Shown in pieces: positions 53,383-62,318 of a stretch of 64,000 bases of DNA. A program made the translations under genes and the position numbers. Within the stretch, counting starts at the first letter, position 1. Each line of letters starts with the position of its first letter. The stretch lies in the NCBI RefSeq assembly GCF_030866805.1, contig NZ_CP133019.1:1-64000 (forward strand). Reading direction: 5' to 3'. A model generated the notes under the pieces. The model was given only the letters and a program-made list of their open reading frames with translations, did no database searches and had not been told where the DNA came from. This stretch comes from Microbacterium terrisoli. GTDB lineage: Bacteria; Actinomycetota; Actinomycetes; Actinomycetales; Microbacteriaceae.

Positions 53383-54639
53383 TCAGTCGCGGGCGTCGGA
53401 TCCGGATGCCACGCGCCCGGCCCCGACCGTCGACCCGGCGATCGGGCGCGCGGCGCCCGAAGCCAGGCCCGACAGCACGATCAGCCCGACGATGATGTAG
53501 AGCGTGTTCAGCAGGCCGATGTGGTCGCTGATGTATCCGAGGGCGGGGGGACCGGCCAGGAAGGCGACGTAGCCGATCGTGGCGGCGGCGCTCACGCGCG
53601 CGGCGGCCTTGGCGGGATCGTCGGCCGCGGCCGACACGCCGATGGGGAAGCCCAGCGACGCGCCCATGCCCCACAGGGCCGCGCCGACGAACACGAGCGG
53701 CAGGGTCGGGGCGAGGATGAACAGCAGCAGCCCGCCACCGGCCAGCACTGCGAGAATCCGCAGCGTCAGCACACGGCCGAGCCGGTCCACGAGCGGGCCA
53801 CCGAGCACACGGACGGCGGTCATGCACACCGAGAAGGTCGCAAGCGCGGCAGCGCCCAGCGCCTCGGGGGCATCGTGCCCGTCGACGACGCCCAGGGCCA
53901 GCCAGTCGTTCGCGCCGCCCTCGGCGAACGACATCCCGAGCAGGATCAGACCCAGCGCGTACGTGCGCGGCTCCTTCCACGCCGACAGAGCGAAGGCCAG
54001 GCGCTCACGCCAGCCGTGCTTCTGCTCTGCCGGTTCTGCGGCATCCATCGCGGCTTCCCGGATGGGGACGTTCGCGACGCTGAACACTGCGATGACGGCG
54101 ATGACGGCCGCCACGATCGGCAGGTGCACCGCGGGAACCAAGCCCAGCCCGATCGCGGCGACTCCGAGCCCCGCGCCGATCACGGTGCCGAAGCTGAAGA
54201 ACGCATGGAACAGCGGCATGATCGTCTTGCCGATGTGCTTTTCGATCGCCGCCGCTTCGACGTTCATCATGACGTCGAGGCATCCATTGCCGAAGCCCCA
54301 CAGCACGAGGCCGAGCGTCACGACGGTCCAGGAGTGCAGCGCATCGGTGCCGATGCCGATCAGGACCACACCCACGGCGAACGTGAACATCGTCGCGAGC
54401 ATGCCGCGCCGCGCCCCCCAGCGGGCAAGGATCACCGAGCTGACCGAGAGCCCCGTGATCGAGGCGATGCCGCCGATCAGCAGCATCAGTCCCACGTCGG
54501 TGCGGGTGATGTCCAGGGTGTCGCGGATCGCCGGCACACGCGCCGACCACGTCGCGATGCTCAGGCCGCTGGCCATGAAGACCGCGAAGATCGCGGTGCG
54601 CCACCGCACCAGCTGCGATCGGGTCAGTGCGAAGTCCAT
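53383..54639 (-). CDS. MFS transporter
   Basis: The 418-residue protein has about twelve membrane segments and motif A ARWGARRGM (about 71-79). The GLVLWGFGNGCLDVMMN region resembles FucP/sugar-type and related MFS proteins. It diverges from a LacI-family gene with a shared 60-base promoter region that carries a CG-centred palindrome, so the LacI protein probably controls it, perhaps in response to a sugar. Confidence 0.85.
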   Translation of the reverse strand: MDFALTRSQLVRWRTAIFAVFMASGLSIATWSARVPAIRDTLDITRTDVGLMLLIGGIASITGLSVSSVILARWGARRGMLATMFTFAVGVVLIGIGTDALHSWTVVTLGLVLWGFGNGCLDVMMNVEAAAIEKHIGKTIMPLFHAFFSFGTVIGAGLGVAAIGLGLVPAVHLPIVAAVIAVIAVFSVANVPIREAAMDAAEPAEQKHGWRERLAFALSAWKEPRTYALGLILLGMSFAEGGANDWLALGVVDGHDAPEALGAAALATFSVCMTAVRVLGGPLVDRLGRVLTLRILAVLAGGGLLLFILAPTLPLVFVGAALWGMGASLGFPIGVSAAADDPAKAAARVSAAATIGYVAFLAGPPALGYISDHIGLLNTLYIIVGLIVLSGLASGAARPIAGSTVGAGRVASGSDARD

Positions 54640-54652
54640 CAGCAGAGTCTAT

Positions 54653-54664
54653 CGAATCGATTCG
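54653..54664. promoter_or_regulatory. LacI-type operator between divergent MFS and lacI genes
   Basis: CGAATCGATTCG is a perfect 12-bp palindrome with a central CG, the hallmark of LacI/GalR operators. It lies in the 60-base gap between the starts of the MFS gene (54639) and the LacI-family gene (54700), where it could control both. Confidence 0.6.
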
Positions 54665-54699
54665 GCGCTCCGCGCGCGGCGGGAGGTAGCATCGAGGCG

Positions 54700-55800
54700 A
54701 TGAGTCAGCGCAGAGCCACCCTGGCCGACGTCGCACGTGCGGCGGGCGTCGCACCGTCGACGGCGTCGGTCGTCTTCAGCGGCAGGACGGCGGTCGCCGA
54801 TGCCACGCGCCGACGCGTTCTGGATGCGGCGGCATCCCTCGGCTATACGGGCCCGGACCCACGCGCGGCCTCGCTGCGGCGGGGACGCAGCGGCATCGTC
54901 GGCGTGGTGTTCCAGGCCCCGCTGGGCACGGTGTTCCTCGACCCGGTGACGCGTCTGATGATGGACGGCATCGCCGACGGGGTCGCGCCGCTGGGCGCCG
55001 GCCTGCTGCTGCTGCGCGACGACGAACCCGCACCGGAGCCCGCGTCGGGGCGCGGGGTGCAGGGTGGACCACCGGCCGCGACGCTGACCACGGCGCCGCT
55101 GGATGCGGCCGTGCTGATCGGATGCAACTCCGGCATGCACGCTGAGTTGGACGTACTGGCAGCCCGCGGCGTGCCGGTCGTCGTCATCGAGGGCGACGCC
55201 GGTGACGAGGTCACCCGCATCACGCTCGACAACACCGAGGCGCAGGAGCAGATGGCCCGCCACGTGAGCCGCCTGGGCCACGTCCGTGTGGCGATGCTGA
55301 CTCTGCCGCGCAATGCCGCACGCGAGCGCGGATGGCTCGCCGACGATGCCGCTGTCACCGTGGATGTCACGCGGGATCGGCTGGCCGGATTCCGCGCCGT
55401 CTACCCCGATGCCTCCGTGTTCACGGCCGCCGCGAGTTCGATCGATGAGGGGCTCGTGGCCGGGCGCGTGCTGTTCGCCGACGCTGCAACCCGGCCCACC
55501 GCGGTCATCGCGCAGAGCGACCTGCTCGCCGCCGGCGTGATCCGCGCGGCCGAAGAGGCCGGGCTGAGCGTTCCGCACGACGTCAGCGTGACGGGATTCG
55601 ACGGCGTCATCGTCGACGGTCTCACCGAGCACGTGCTGACCACGATGGAGCAGCCGGCGTCCGACAAGGGACGTGCGGCCGGCCAGGCGGTCACGGCGAT
55701 GCTGCAGGGCCGGGATGCCGCATCCTTCCGCTTCACGTGCACATTCCGCGACGGCACGACCACGGCGCCGGCACCGTCACCGGCACCGGCGACTCGCTGA
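54700..55800 (+). CDS. LacI-family transcriptional regulator
   Basis: The 366-residue protein has the LacI helix-turn-helix TLADVARAAGVAPSTASVVFSGRTAV (about 7-32) and hinge, then a periplasmic-binding-protein-like ligand domain (GIVGVVFQAPLGTVFLD..., VTGFDGVIVDGLTEHVLTTMEQP). It starts at ATG 54700 with GAGG upstream. The likely target is the divergent MFS gene. Effector unknown. Confidence 0.92.
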   Translation: MSQRRATLADVARAAGVAPSTASVVFSGRTAVADATRRRVLDAAASLGYTGPDPRAASLRRGRSGIVGVVFQAPLGTVFLDPVTRLMMDGIADGVAPLGAGLLLLRDDEPAPEPASGRGVQGGPPAATLTTAPLDAAVLIGCNSGMHAELDVLAARGVPVVVIEGDAGDEVTRITLDNTEAQEQMARHVSRLGHVRVAMLTLPRNAARERGWLADDAAVTVDVTRDRLAGFRAVYPDASVFTAAASSIDEGLVAGRVLFADAATRPTAVIAQSDLLAAGVIRAAEEAGLSVPHDVSVTGFDGVIVDGLTEHVLTTMEQPASDKGRAAGQAVTAMLQGRDAASFRFTCTFRDGTTTAPAPSPAPATR

Positions 55801-55870
55801 GCTCGTGTTATCGGGGCGTGCGCAGAAAGTAGGATGGGCTGAGACCCCCGACGCCTGAGGAGGCCGGATC

Positions 55871-58843
55871 GTGCTCGTCCTCCTCGCTGCGTTCGCCCTC
55901 GTTCCGCTGACGCTGCCCCTGTTCGTGCGTGCGCTCGGGGTGCGGGCGTTCTACATCGCCGCCGCGGTGCCGGCGATCGCATTCGTGCACACGGTGCTGC
56001 AGGCGCCCGCAGTGCTGGGCGGTGGCATTCGGTTCGAGACGTACCGCTGGATCCCGAGCCTCGGCATCCAGCTCTCCATGCGGATGGACGTGCTCAGCTG
56101 GGTCCTCACGCTCATCGTCACGGGCGTCGGTGCCGTGGTCCTGCTGTACTGCCGGTGGTATTTCGACGGGTCGACCGAGGGGATGGGCCAGTTCTCGGCC
56201 GTGCTGCTCGGCTTCGCCGGAGCGATGTACGGGCTTGTGCTGACCGACGACGTCGTCGTGCTGGTGATGCTCTGGGAGGTCACGAGCGTTCTGAGCTACC
56301 TGCTCATCGGCTTCTACCACCGGCGCGGGGCCAGCAGGCGCTCGGCGCTGCAGGCGCTGCTGGTCACGACGATCGGCGGACTCGTGATGCTCGTCGGGGT
56401 CGTGCTGCTCGTGGTCGCCTCGGGCACGACGGTGATGTCGAGCATCCTGGCCCACCCCCCGACCGGCCCGCTCGTGGATGCGGCGATCGTGCTGGTCCTC
56501 GTCGGCGCGCTGAGCAAATCGGCGATCTTCCCGTTCCACTTCTGGCTGCCCGGAGCGATGGCGGCCCCCACCCCGGTCAGCGCGTATCTGCACGCGGCGG
56601 CGATGGTCAAGGCCGGCATCTATCTGATCGCGCGGTTCGCTCCGGCCTTCGCCGCGGTTGCGCCGTGGCGGCCCGTGCTGATCGCACTCGGTGTGCTCAC
56701 GATGCTGCTGGGCGGCCTCCAGGCGCTGCGTGAGACCGACCTCAAGCGCATTCTCGCCTACGGCACGGTCAGCCAGCTCGGACTGCTCACGGTCGTGCTC
56801 GGCTACGGCACCCGCGACGCAGCGCTGGCCGGGCTCGCCCTGCTGATCAGTCACGCGCTGTTCAAGTCGAGCCTGTTCCTGATCGTCGGCGTGATCGACC
56901 GTCAGCTGTCCACCCGTGACATCCGTGAGCTGTCCGGGCTCGGGCGGCAGGCGCCGGCGCTGGCTGCGGCAGCGATCGTGGCGGTGTGCTCGATGGCCGG
57001 TGTCATCCCGACGATCGGCTTCGCGGCGAAAGAGGGCGCGCTCGCCGCGCTGCTGCACGAGTCCGCCGGCGGCAGCGGATGGGGCACCGTCGCGCTGGTC
57101 GGAACGATCGCCGGTGCGGTCTTGACCGCGGCCTACGGCATCCGGTTCGTGTGGGGCGCGTTCTGGCGCAAGAGGGATGCCGCATCACGGGAGCACCTGC
57201 CCTCGACGGCGTGGCCGTCGCCCCCGGCGGGTTTCGTCGCCGCTCCGGTGCTGCTGGCGGGGCTGACCCTGGTCGTCGGGCTCGCGGCATCCTGGATCGA
57301 TCCCGCACTCGCGCTGTATGCCGGCACCGTCCCGGCATCGACGCCCGGCGTCGTCGCGGCCGCTCCCGCGCACCTCGCGCTCTGGCACGGGTTCGAGGCC
57401 GCCCTGTGGATCTCGTTGGGCACGCTCGTCGTCGGCGCGCTCGTGTTCGCCGGCGCGCATGCGCTCGGCCTCGACCGCAGGGCGCACGTGCTGCCGTTCA
57501 CCGCGGTCGGCGCCTACAACCTCGTGCTGCGCGGCATCGCGCGCTTGTCGCTCGCGGTCACTCGCGTCACGCAGCGCGGGTCGCTGCCCATCTATGTCGG
57601 CACGATCTTCGTCGTGCTGGTCGCCGCCGAAGGCACGGTGCTCGTCGCCGACCCGCACTGGCGCGGCCAGCTGGACGCGTGGCAGTCGCCGCTGCAGCTG
57701 TTCGTGGCGCCGGTGATGATCGTGGCCGGGCTGCTGGCCGTGGGTGCGCGCAAGCGCTACACCGGGGTCGTGCTCGTGTCGGTGACGGGCCTGGGCATGA
57801 TCACGCTGTTCGCCACGAGCGGCGCACCCGACCTCGCCCTGACCCAGGTGCTCGTCGAGACGGTCACGATGATCACGTTCGCGCTCGTGCTGCGCCGCAT
57901 CCCGTCGCGCATGGGCCAGCATCACGCCTCGGTCTGGCGGGTCTCGCGCGCCGTGCTGGGCGCCGCGGTGGGCCTGACCATGGCCGCCGTCGTGATCGTG
58001 GCCACCGGGGCGCGCGAAGCCGCGCCGATCTCGAAGAGCTTCCCCGAACTCGCCTACCGGCTGGGCCACGGCACGAACGTCGTCAACGTCGCCCTGGTCG
58101 ACCTGCGCGGGTGGGACACGATGGGCGAGCTGTCGGTGCTGATCCTGGCCGCCACAGGCGTGGCATCCCTCGTCTTCGTCACCCACCGTGCCGATCTGCT
58201 GTCGTCGCTGTCGGCACTGCCCGAAGCCGTCGGGCGCTCGCGCCGCATCCTGATCGAGACCGACGAGGGCCTCAAGCGCCAGACGCGCGGTGGGAACGTC
58301 GCCGGCCGGCGTGCGTGGCTCGTGGGCGGTCAGCGGGTTCGGGCGGGGGAGCGGTCGATGATGCTCGAGGTGATCGTGCGGATCCTGTTCCACACGATCA
58401 TCGTCGCCTCGCTGTATCTGCTGTTCGCCGGCCACAATCTGCCCGGCGGCGGCTTCGCCGGAGGGCTGGTCGCCGGCATGGCGCTGGTCATGCGCTACAT
58501 CGCCGGCGGGGGCTACGAGCTGGGCGCCGCCGCCCCCACCGACGCCGGCCGGCTGCTCGGGGCCGGCATGGTCCTGGCGGTGGTGTGCACCGTCGCGCCG
58601 GTGTTCTTCGGCGCGGCTCCGCTGACCAGCGCCGTGTTCGGGGCCGACATCCCCGTGCTCGGGCACCTGGAGTTCGTCACCTCGACGATCTTCGACGTCG
58701 GCGTGTATCTGGTGGTCATCGGCCTGGTGCTCGACGTGCTGCGCAGCCTCGGCGCCGAAGTCGACCGGCGGCGGCTGGACCACTCGGACCACCCGGAGCA
58801 CCCCGAGCACCCCGAGCACCCCGAGGCGGTGAGCACCCGGTGA
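55871..58843 (+). CDS. mrpA: Mrp antiporter subunit A fused to subunit B
   Basis: MrpA is the large ND5-like subunit of the multi-subunit Na+/H+ antiporter. The 990-residue protein starts at GTG 55871 (VLVLLAAFALVPL), has about 20 membrane segments with LLFVMLWEVTS-type and HFWLPGAMAAPTPVSAYLHAA motifs, then a DUF4040/MrpB-like C-terminus (about 830-965; LEVIVRILFHTIIVASLYLLF, GHNLPGGGFAGG). The last residues are HPE repeats from a 9-bp tandem repeat (58790-58825). The A-B fusion is normal in actinobacteria. Confidence 0.94.
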   Translation: MLVLLAAFALVPLTLPLFVRALGVRAFYIAAAVPAIAFVHTVLQAPAVLGGGIRFETYRWIPSLGIQLSMRMDVLSWVLTLIVTGVGAVVLLYCRWYFDGSTEGMGQFSAVLLGFAGAMYGLVLTDDVVVLVMLWEVTSVLSYLLIGFYHRRGASRRSALQALLVTTIGGLVMLVGVVLLVVASGTTVMSSILAHPPTGPLVDAAIVLVLVGALSKSAIFPFHFWLPGAMAAPTPVSAYLHAAAMVKAGIYLIARFAPAFAAVAPWRPVLIALGVLTMLLGGLQALRETDLKRILAYGTVSQLGLLTVVLGYGTRDAALAGLALLISHALFKSSLFLIVGVIDRQLSTRDIRELSGLGRQAPALAAAAIVAVCSMAGVIPTIGFAAKEGALAALLHESAGGSGWGTVALVGTIAGAVLTAAYGIRFVWGAFWRKRDAASREHLPSTAWPSPPAGFVAAPVLLAGLTLVVGLAASWIDPALALYAGTVPASTPGVVAAAPAHLALWHGFEAALWISLGTLVVGALVFAGAHALGLDRRAHVLPFTAVGAYNLVLRGIARLSLAVTRVTQRGSLPIYVGTIFVVLVAAEGTVLVADPHWRGQLDAWQSPLQLFVAPVMIVAGLLAVGARKRYTGVVLVSVTGLGMITLFATSGAPDLALTQVLVETVTMITFALVLRRIPSRMGQHHASVWRVSRAVLGAAVGLTMAAVVIVATGAREAAPISKSFPELAYRLGHGTNVVNVALVDLRGWDTMGELSVLILAATGVASLVFVTHRADLLSSLSALPEAVGRSRRILIETDEGLKRQTRGGNVAGRRAWLVGGQRVRAGERSMMLEVIVRILFHTIIVASLYLLFAGHNLPGGGFAGGLVAGMALVMRYIAGGGYELGAAAPTDAGRLLGAGMVLAVVCTVAPVFFGAAPLTSAVFGADIPVLGHLEFVTSTIFDVGVYLVVIGLVLDVLRSLGAEVDRRRLDHSDHPEHPEHPEHPEAVSTR
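58790..58825. repeat. 9-bp tandem repeat at the 3' end of mrpA
   Basis: One CACCCGGAG and three CACCCCGAG units are contiguous and encode four HPE tripeptides just before the mrpA stop. The repeat keeps the reading frame. It probably reflects slippage in a tolerated tail. Confidence 0.8.
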
Positions 58844-59427
58844 GCGTCAGCGGCATCCTGATCGTCATCATGGCGGTGCTGTTCGCGTGCGGCGTCTACG
58901 CGATGCTCGAGCGCAGCCTCACCCGTGTGCTGATCGGGTTTCTGCTGCTGGGCAATGCCACCAACCTGCTGCTGCTGATCGTGATGGGCGCCCCGGGCAT
59001 CGCGCCGTTCTTCGGGAGCGGCGACAAGGAACGGTTCAGTGATCCGCTGCCGCAGGCGCTGACCCTGACGGCGATCGTGATCACCTTCGCGGTCTCGGCG
59101 TTCCTGCTCGCGCTGATCTATCGGTCGTGGCAGCTCGGCCAGGCCGACACAGTCGAGGACGACGAAGACGACGTGGCCCTGCGCACTCCCGAGCACGGGA
59201 CCGACGAGGACGCGCTGGACGACGAGGTCGAGGTCGAGGGCGCCGACGAAGAGATCACGACCGACTTCGTCGACATCCGCACGGCGCCGATCACCGTGCT
59301 GCACCGCCACGATCTGTCGGCGATCGACGATGACGCGCCCACGGATCAGGCACGCGTCGAGCCGCCCAATGACGACGACGGCCCGGGCGCCGACGGCCCG
59401 CACGACCAGAAGGGGGATGACGCGTGA
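58840..59427 (+). CDS. mrpC: Mrp antiporter subunit C
   Basis: MrpC is the NuoK-like subunit. The 195-residue protein has three membrane segments in the first 110 residues (ILIVIMAVLFACGVYAML, FLLLGNATNLLLLIVMG, DPLPQALTLTAIVITFAVSAF) and an unusually acidic tail of about 85 residues (DEDDV, DDEVEVEGADEE). It starts at GTG 58840 and overlaps both neighbours by four bases. Confidence 0.92.
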   Translation: MSVSGILIVIMAVLFACGVYAMLERSLTRVLIGFLLLGNATNLLLLIVMGAPGIAPFFGSGDKERFSDPLPQALTLTAIVITFAVSAFLLALIYRSWQLGQADTVEDDEDDVALRTPEHGTDEDALDDEVEVEGADEEITTDFVDIRTAPITVLHRHDLSAIDDDAPTDQARVEPPNDDDGPGADGPHDQKGDDA

Positions 59428-61001
59428 ACACCGCGATGGACGCACTGGTTCCGCTGATCGTCACTCTGCCCCTTCTGGGTGCGGGCATCGCGCTGGCCCT
59501 GGCCCGGCACCGTCGCGCGCAGATCATGACATCGGTCATCACCCTGTCGGCGGTGCTGGTGATCGCCGCGATCCTGCTGGTGGCGGTGGATGCCTCGAAC
59601 ACGCCGATCGCGGTCTCCGTCGGCGGCTGGCCCGTGCCGTTCGGCATCGTGCTGTACGTCGACCGGTTCGCAGCGCTCCTGGTCGGAGTCTCCGCCATCG
59701 TCCTGCTGTCGGTGCTGCTGTTCTCAGTGGGCCAGGGCTCGGCGGACGGCGACGACGAGACGCCGGTGTCGATCTTCCACCCGACCTACCTGATTCTCGC
59801 CGCCGGCATCTTCGACGCCTTCATCGCCGGCGACCTGTTCAACCTCTACGTCGGGTTCGAGATGCTGCTGGTCGCCTCGTATGTGCTGATCACGCTGGGC
59901 GGCACCGAGTCGCGCATCCGCACCGGCGTCGTGTACATCGTCGTGTCGCTGGTGTCATCGATCCTGTTCCTCGCGGCGATCGCCATGATCTACGGCGCCG
60001 TCGGCACGGTCAACATGGCACAGGTCTCCGAACGCATCGCGCAGCTGCCGGCATCCACTCAACTGGTGCTGCACCTGATGCTGTTGATCGCGTTCGCGAT
60101 CAAGGCGGCGGTGTTCCCGCTGTCGTTCTGGCTGCCCGACTCGTACCCGACCGCGCCCGCGCCGGTGACCGCCGTGTTCGCGGGGCTTCTGACCAAGGTC
60201 GGCGTGTACGCGATGATCCGCACCGAGACGCAGCTGTTCGCCTCGAGCGACGTCAACACGCTGCTGCTGATCGTGGGCCTTGCCACGATGGTCGTCGGCA
60301 TTCTCGGGGCGCTCGCGCAGGCCGAGCTCAAGCGCATCCTGTCGTTCACGCTGGTCAGCCACGTCGGCTACATGGTGTTCGGCCTGGCGATCGCGACGCC
60401 GGCGGGGCTGGGCGCCGTCGCGTACTACATCGTGCACCACATCGTCGTGCAGACCACGCTGTTCCTGGCCGTCGGGCTCATCGAACGGCGGGCGGGCTCG
60501 ACATCCATCCTGCGCGTGCGCGGGCTCATGCGCGCAGCGCCCGTTCTGGCGGTGCTGTTCTTCATTCCGGCGATCAACCTCGGCGGCCTGCCGCCGTTCT
60601 CGGGGTTCATCGGAAAGTACGCGCTGTTCGCCGCAGCGGCGCAGGTGGGCACGCCGCTGATGATCGTGCTCATCGTCGGCGGGATCGTCACGTCGCTGCT
60701 GACGCTGTACGCGCTGATGCGCGCGTGGAACCTGTCGTTCTGGCGCGAGCATGGCGAGACCGAGCCCGACGTCGAGACCCTCGAGCGCGTCGAGTATCTG
60801 AAGACCGCGCCGGCGGCGGCCGTGCAGACCGAGCGGCGCGTGATCCCGCGGATCATGACCGTGGCAACCGCCGGAATGGTGGCCGTCACCATCGCGCTGA
60901 CCGTGTTCGCAGGACCCTTGTACGACCTGTGTGCGCGCATCGGCACGGGCCTGTCGCAGCCGGTGCACCTTCAGCAATTGCAGCAGGAGGCGGACGAATG
61001 A
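59424..61001 (+). CDS. mrpD: Mrp antiporter subunit D
   Basis: MrpD is the NuoL/M/N-like subunit with proton-conducting helices. The 525-residue protein has about 14 membrane segments, GDLFNLYVGFEMLLVASY with the conserved Glu, AVFPLSFWLPDSYPTAPAPVTAVFAGLLTKVG with the proton-path Lys, and VSHVGYMVFGLAI. It starts at GTG 59424 within the mrpC end and overlaps mrpE by four bases. Confidence 0.94.
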   Translation: MNTAMDALVPLIVTLPLLGAGIALALARHRRAQIMTSVITLSAVLVIAAILLVAVDASNTPIAVSVGGWPVPFGIVLYVDRFAALLVGVSAIVLLSVLLFSVGQGSADGDDETPVSIFHPTYLILAAGIFDAFIAGDLFNLYVGFEMLLVASYVLITLGGTESRIRTGVVYIVVSLVSSILFLAAIAMIYGAVGTVNMAQVSERIAQLPASTQLVLHLMLLIAFAIKAAVFPLSFWLPDSYPTAPAPVTAVFAGLLTKVGVYAMIRTETQLFASSDVNTLLLIVGLATMVVGILGALAQAELKRILSFTLVSHVGYMVFGLAIATPAGLGAVAYYIVHHIVVQTTLFLAVGLIERRAGSTSILRVRGLMRAAPVLAVLFFIPAINLGGLPPFSGFIGKYALFAAAAQVGTPLMIVLIVGGIVTSLLTLYALMRAWNLSFWREHGETEPDVETLERVEYLKTAPAAAVQTERRVIPRIMTVATAGMVAVTIALTVFAGPLYDLCARIGTGLSQPVHLQQLQQEADE

Positions 61002-61585
61002 AGCAGTTCGTGCACACCATGTGGCGCCAGCTGCCGTTCTTCGTGTGGCTCATCGCGCTGTGGATGCTGCTGTGGGGCCAGTTCACGGTGCTGGCGGCCG
61101 TGACCGGTCTGATCGTCGCGGCGTTCGTCACCCGGGTGTTCCGGCTGCCGCCGGTCGAGCTGTCGGGACGCATCAACCTCTGGTGGGCGCTGGCCTACAT
61201 CGTGCAGTTCCTGGGCGCCGTCGTCGTCGGGTCGCTGACGGTGGCGTGGCAGACGATCGACCTGCGCCGCCAGCCGGGGGCCGCCGTGATCGCCGTGCCG
61301 ATGCGGTGCGATGACGACCTGATCATGACGCACGTCGGGGTGACAGCATCCCTCATCCCGGGGTCGCTGGTCGTGCACACCGACCACGACCGGCGCATTC
61401 TGTACCTGCACTTCATCGGCGTGCGCTCGATGGCCGACGTCGAGAAGCAGCGCACACGGGTGCTGCTGTGGGAGGAGCGGATCGTCCGGGCGGTCGGTTC
61501 GCGGGCGCAGCTGGATGCCCTGCGGGCCGTGAAGGCGGCTGCCGTGCAGCCGGGTGGCGGGGGCGTCGCGGGAGAGGACCGATGA
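60998..61585 (+). CDS. mrpE: Mrp antiporter subunit E
   Basis: The 195-residue MrpE has two or three N-terminal membrane segments (about 12-70), then a soluble region with MTHVGVTASLIPGSLVVH and the IYLHF-like LYLHFIGV typical of the subunit. It supports assembly of the Mrp complex. Overlaps of four bases with mrpD and mrpF show tight coupling. Confidence 0.92.
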   Translation: MKQFVHTMWRQLPFFVWLIALWMLLWGQFTVLAAVTGLIVAAFVTRVFRLPPVELSGRINLWWALAYIVQFLGAVVVGSLTVAWQTIDLRRQPGAAVIAVPMRCDDDLIMTHVGVTASLIPGSLVVHTDHDRRILYLHFIGVRSMADVEKQRTRVLLWEERIVRAVGSRAQLDALRAVKAAAVQPGGGGVAGEDR

Positions 61586-61848
61586 TGACGTGGCTGATGG
61601 TGGTTATCGCCGCGGTGTTCGCGGCCGCCGCGCTGGTGACCCTGTGGCGCATCGTGCGGGGGCCGTCGATCCTCGACCGCGCGGTGGCCGCCGACGTGCT
61701 GCTGACCGAAGTGATGTGCGTGCTGGGGGCCGACATGGTGTTCAACCACCACACCCGGACGCTCCCGGTGCTGCTGATCATCGCGGCGGTGGGCGTGTTC
61801 GGCTCGATCGCGATCGCGCGGTTCGTCGCGCGGAAAGACCAGGGGTGA
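61582..61848 (+). CDS. mrpF: Mrp antiporter subunit F
   Basis: The 88-residue protein has three membrane segments and the family motif WRIVRGPSILDRAVAADVL (about 22-40). The first two codons are both Met; the start at 61582 overlaps the mrpE stop. It is a small structural subunit near the sodium path. Confidence 0.92.
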   Translation: MMTWLMVVIAAVFAAAALVTLWRIVRGPSILDRAVAADVLLTEVMCVLGADMVFNHHTRTLPVLLIIAAVGVFGSIAIARFVARKDQG

Positions 61849-62249
61849 GTGCCGTGGATGCCGTGCTGGATGTCGTGGCCGCGCTGCTTGTGCTGGTCGG
61901 GGCGCTCCTGTGCCTGACCGCGGCGATCGGTGTGGCGCGGTTCAAGGACGTGCCCACGCGCCTGCACGCGGCGACCAAGCCGCAGGTGCTCGGCGTGATG
62001 CTCATCTGCCTGGCGATCGTGCTGGCGCTGCGGTCGTGGCAGGTGACGGCGTTTCTGGTTCCCGTCGTGCTGATCCAGATGGCCACGGCGCCGTTGGCCG
62101 CGCACATGGTGGGCCGGCAGGCCTACCGCAACGGCCGGATCGACCGCCCGTCGATGGTCGCCGACGAGCTCGCCGATTCCGAGGCCGCGCCCCCCGCGCG
62201 TGCTGAACGTGAGCCCGGCTCCCGCGGTGGCCCCGAGCCCCGACGGTGA
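61845..62249 (+). CDS. mrpG: Mrp antiporter subunit G
   Basis: The 134-residue protein has three membrane segments and the family motif IGVARFKDVPTRLHAATKPQ (about 28-47). It begins at GTG 61845 overlapping mrpF (alternative GTG 61854) and ends in an Arg/Pro/Glu-rich tail. It closes the operon; a short 8-bp repeat array follows. Confidence 0.9.
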   Translation: MSAVDAVLDVVAALLVLVGALLCLTAAIGVARFKDVPTRLHAATKPQVLGVMLICLAIVLALRSWQVTAFLVPVVLIQMATAPLAAHMVGRQAYRNGRIDRPSMVADELADSEAAPPARAEREPGSRGGPEPRR

Positions 62250-62262
62250 GATGTACTCTCGC

Positions 62263-62318
62263 GGGTCGGCGGGTCGTCGGCCGGGCGGGTCGTCGGGTCG
62301 TCGGGTCGGCGGGCCGGG
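62263..62318. repeat. 8-bp tandem array between mrpG and the transglycosylase gene
   Basis: Seven contiguous 8-bp units (GGGTCGGC, GGGTCGTC, GGCCGGGC, GGGTCGTC, GGGTCGTC, GGGTCGGC, GGGCCGGG) fill the gap between the two convergent genes and end exactly at the stop codon of the minus-strand gene. The unit length and G-rich start match the larger array at 53018-53300, but the core differs (GTCG versus CTGC). Confidence 0.7.

Noticed and set aside
56986..61585. Two very long plus-strand frames (813 and 751 codons) overlapping mrpA-mrpE out of frame
   Set aside because: Most of each is Arg/Ala/Gly-rich out-of-frame sequence; only their ends coincide with the true mrpC and mrpE frames, which have their own overlapping starts.
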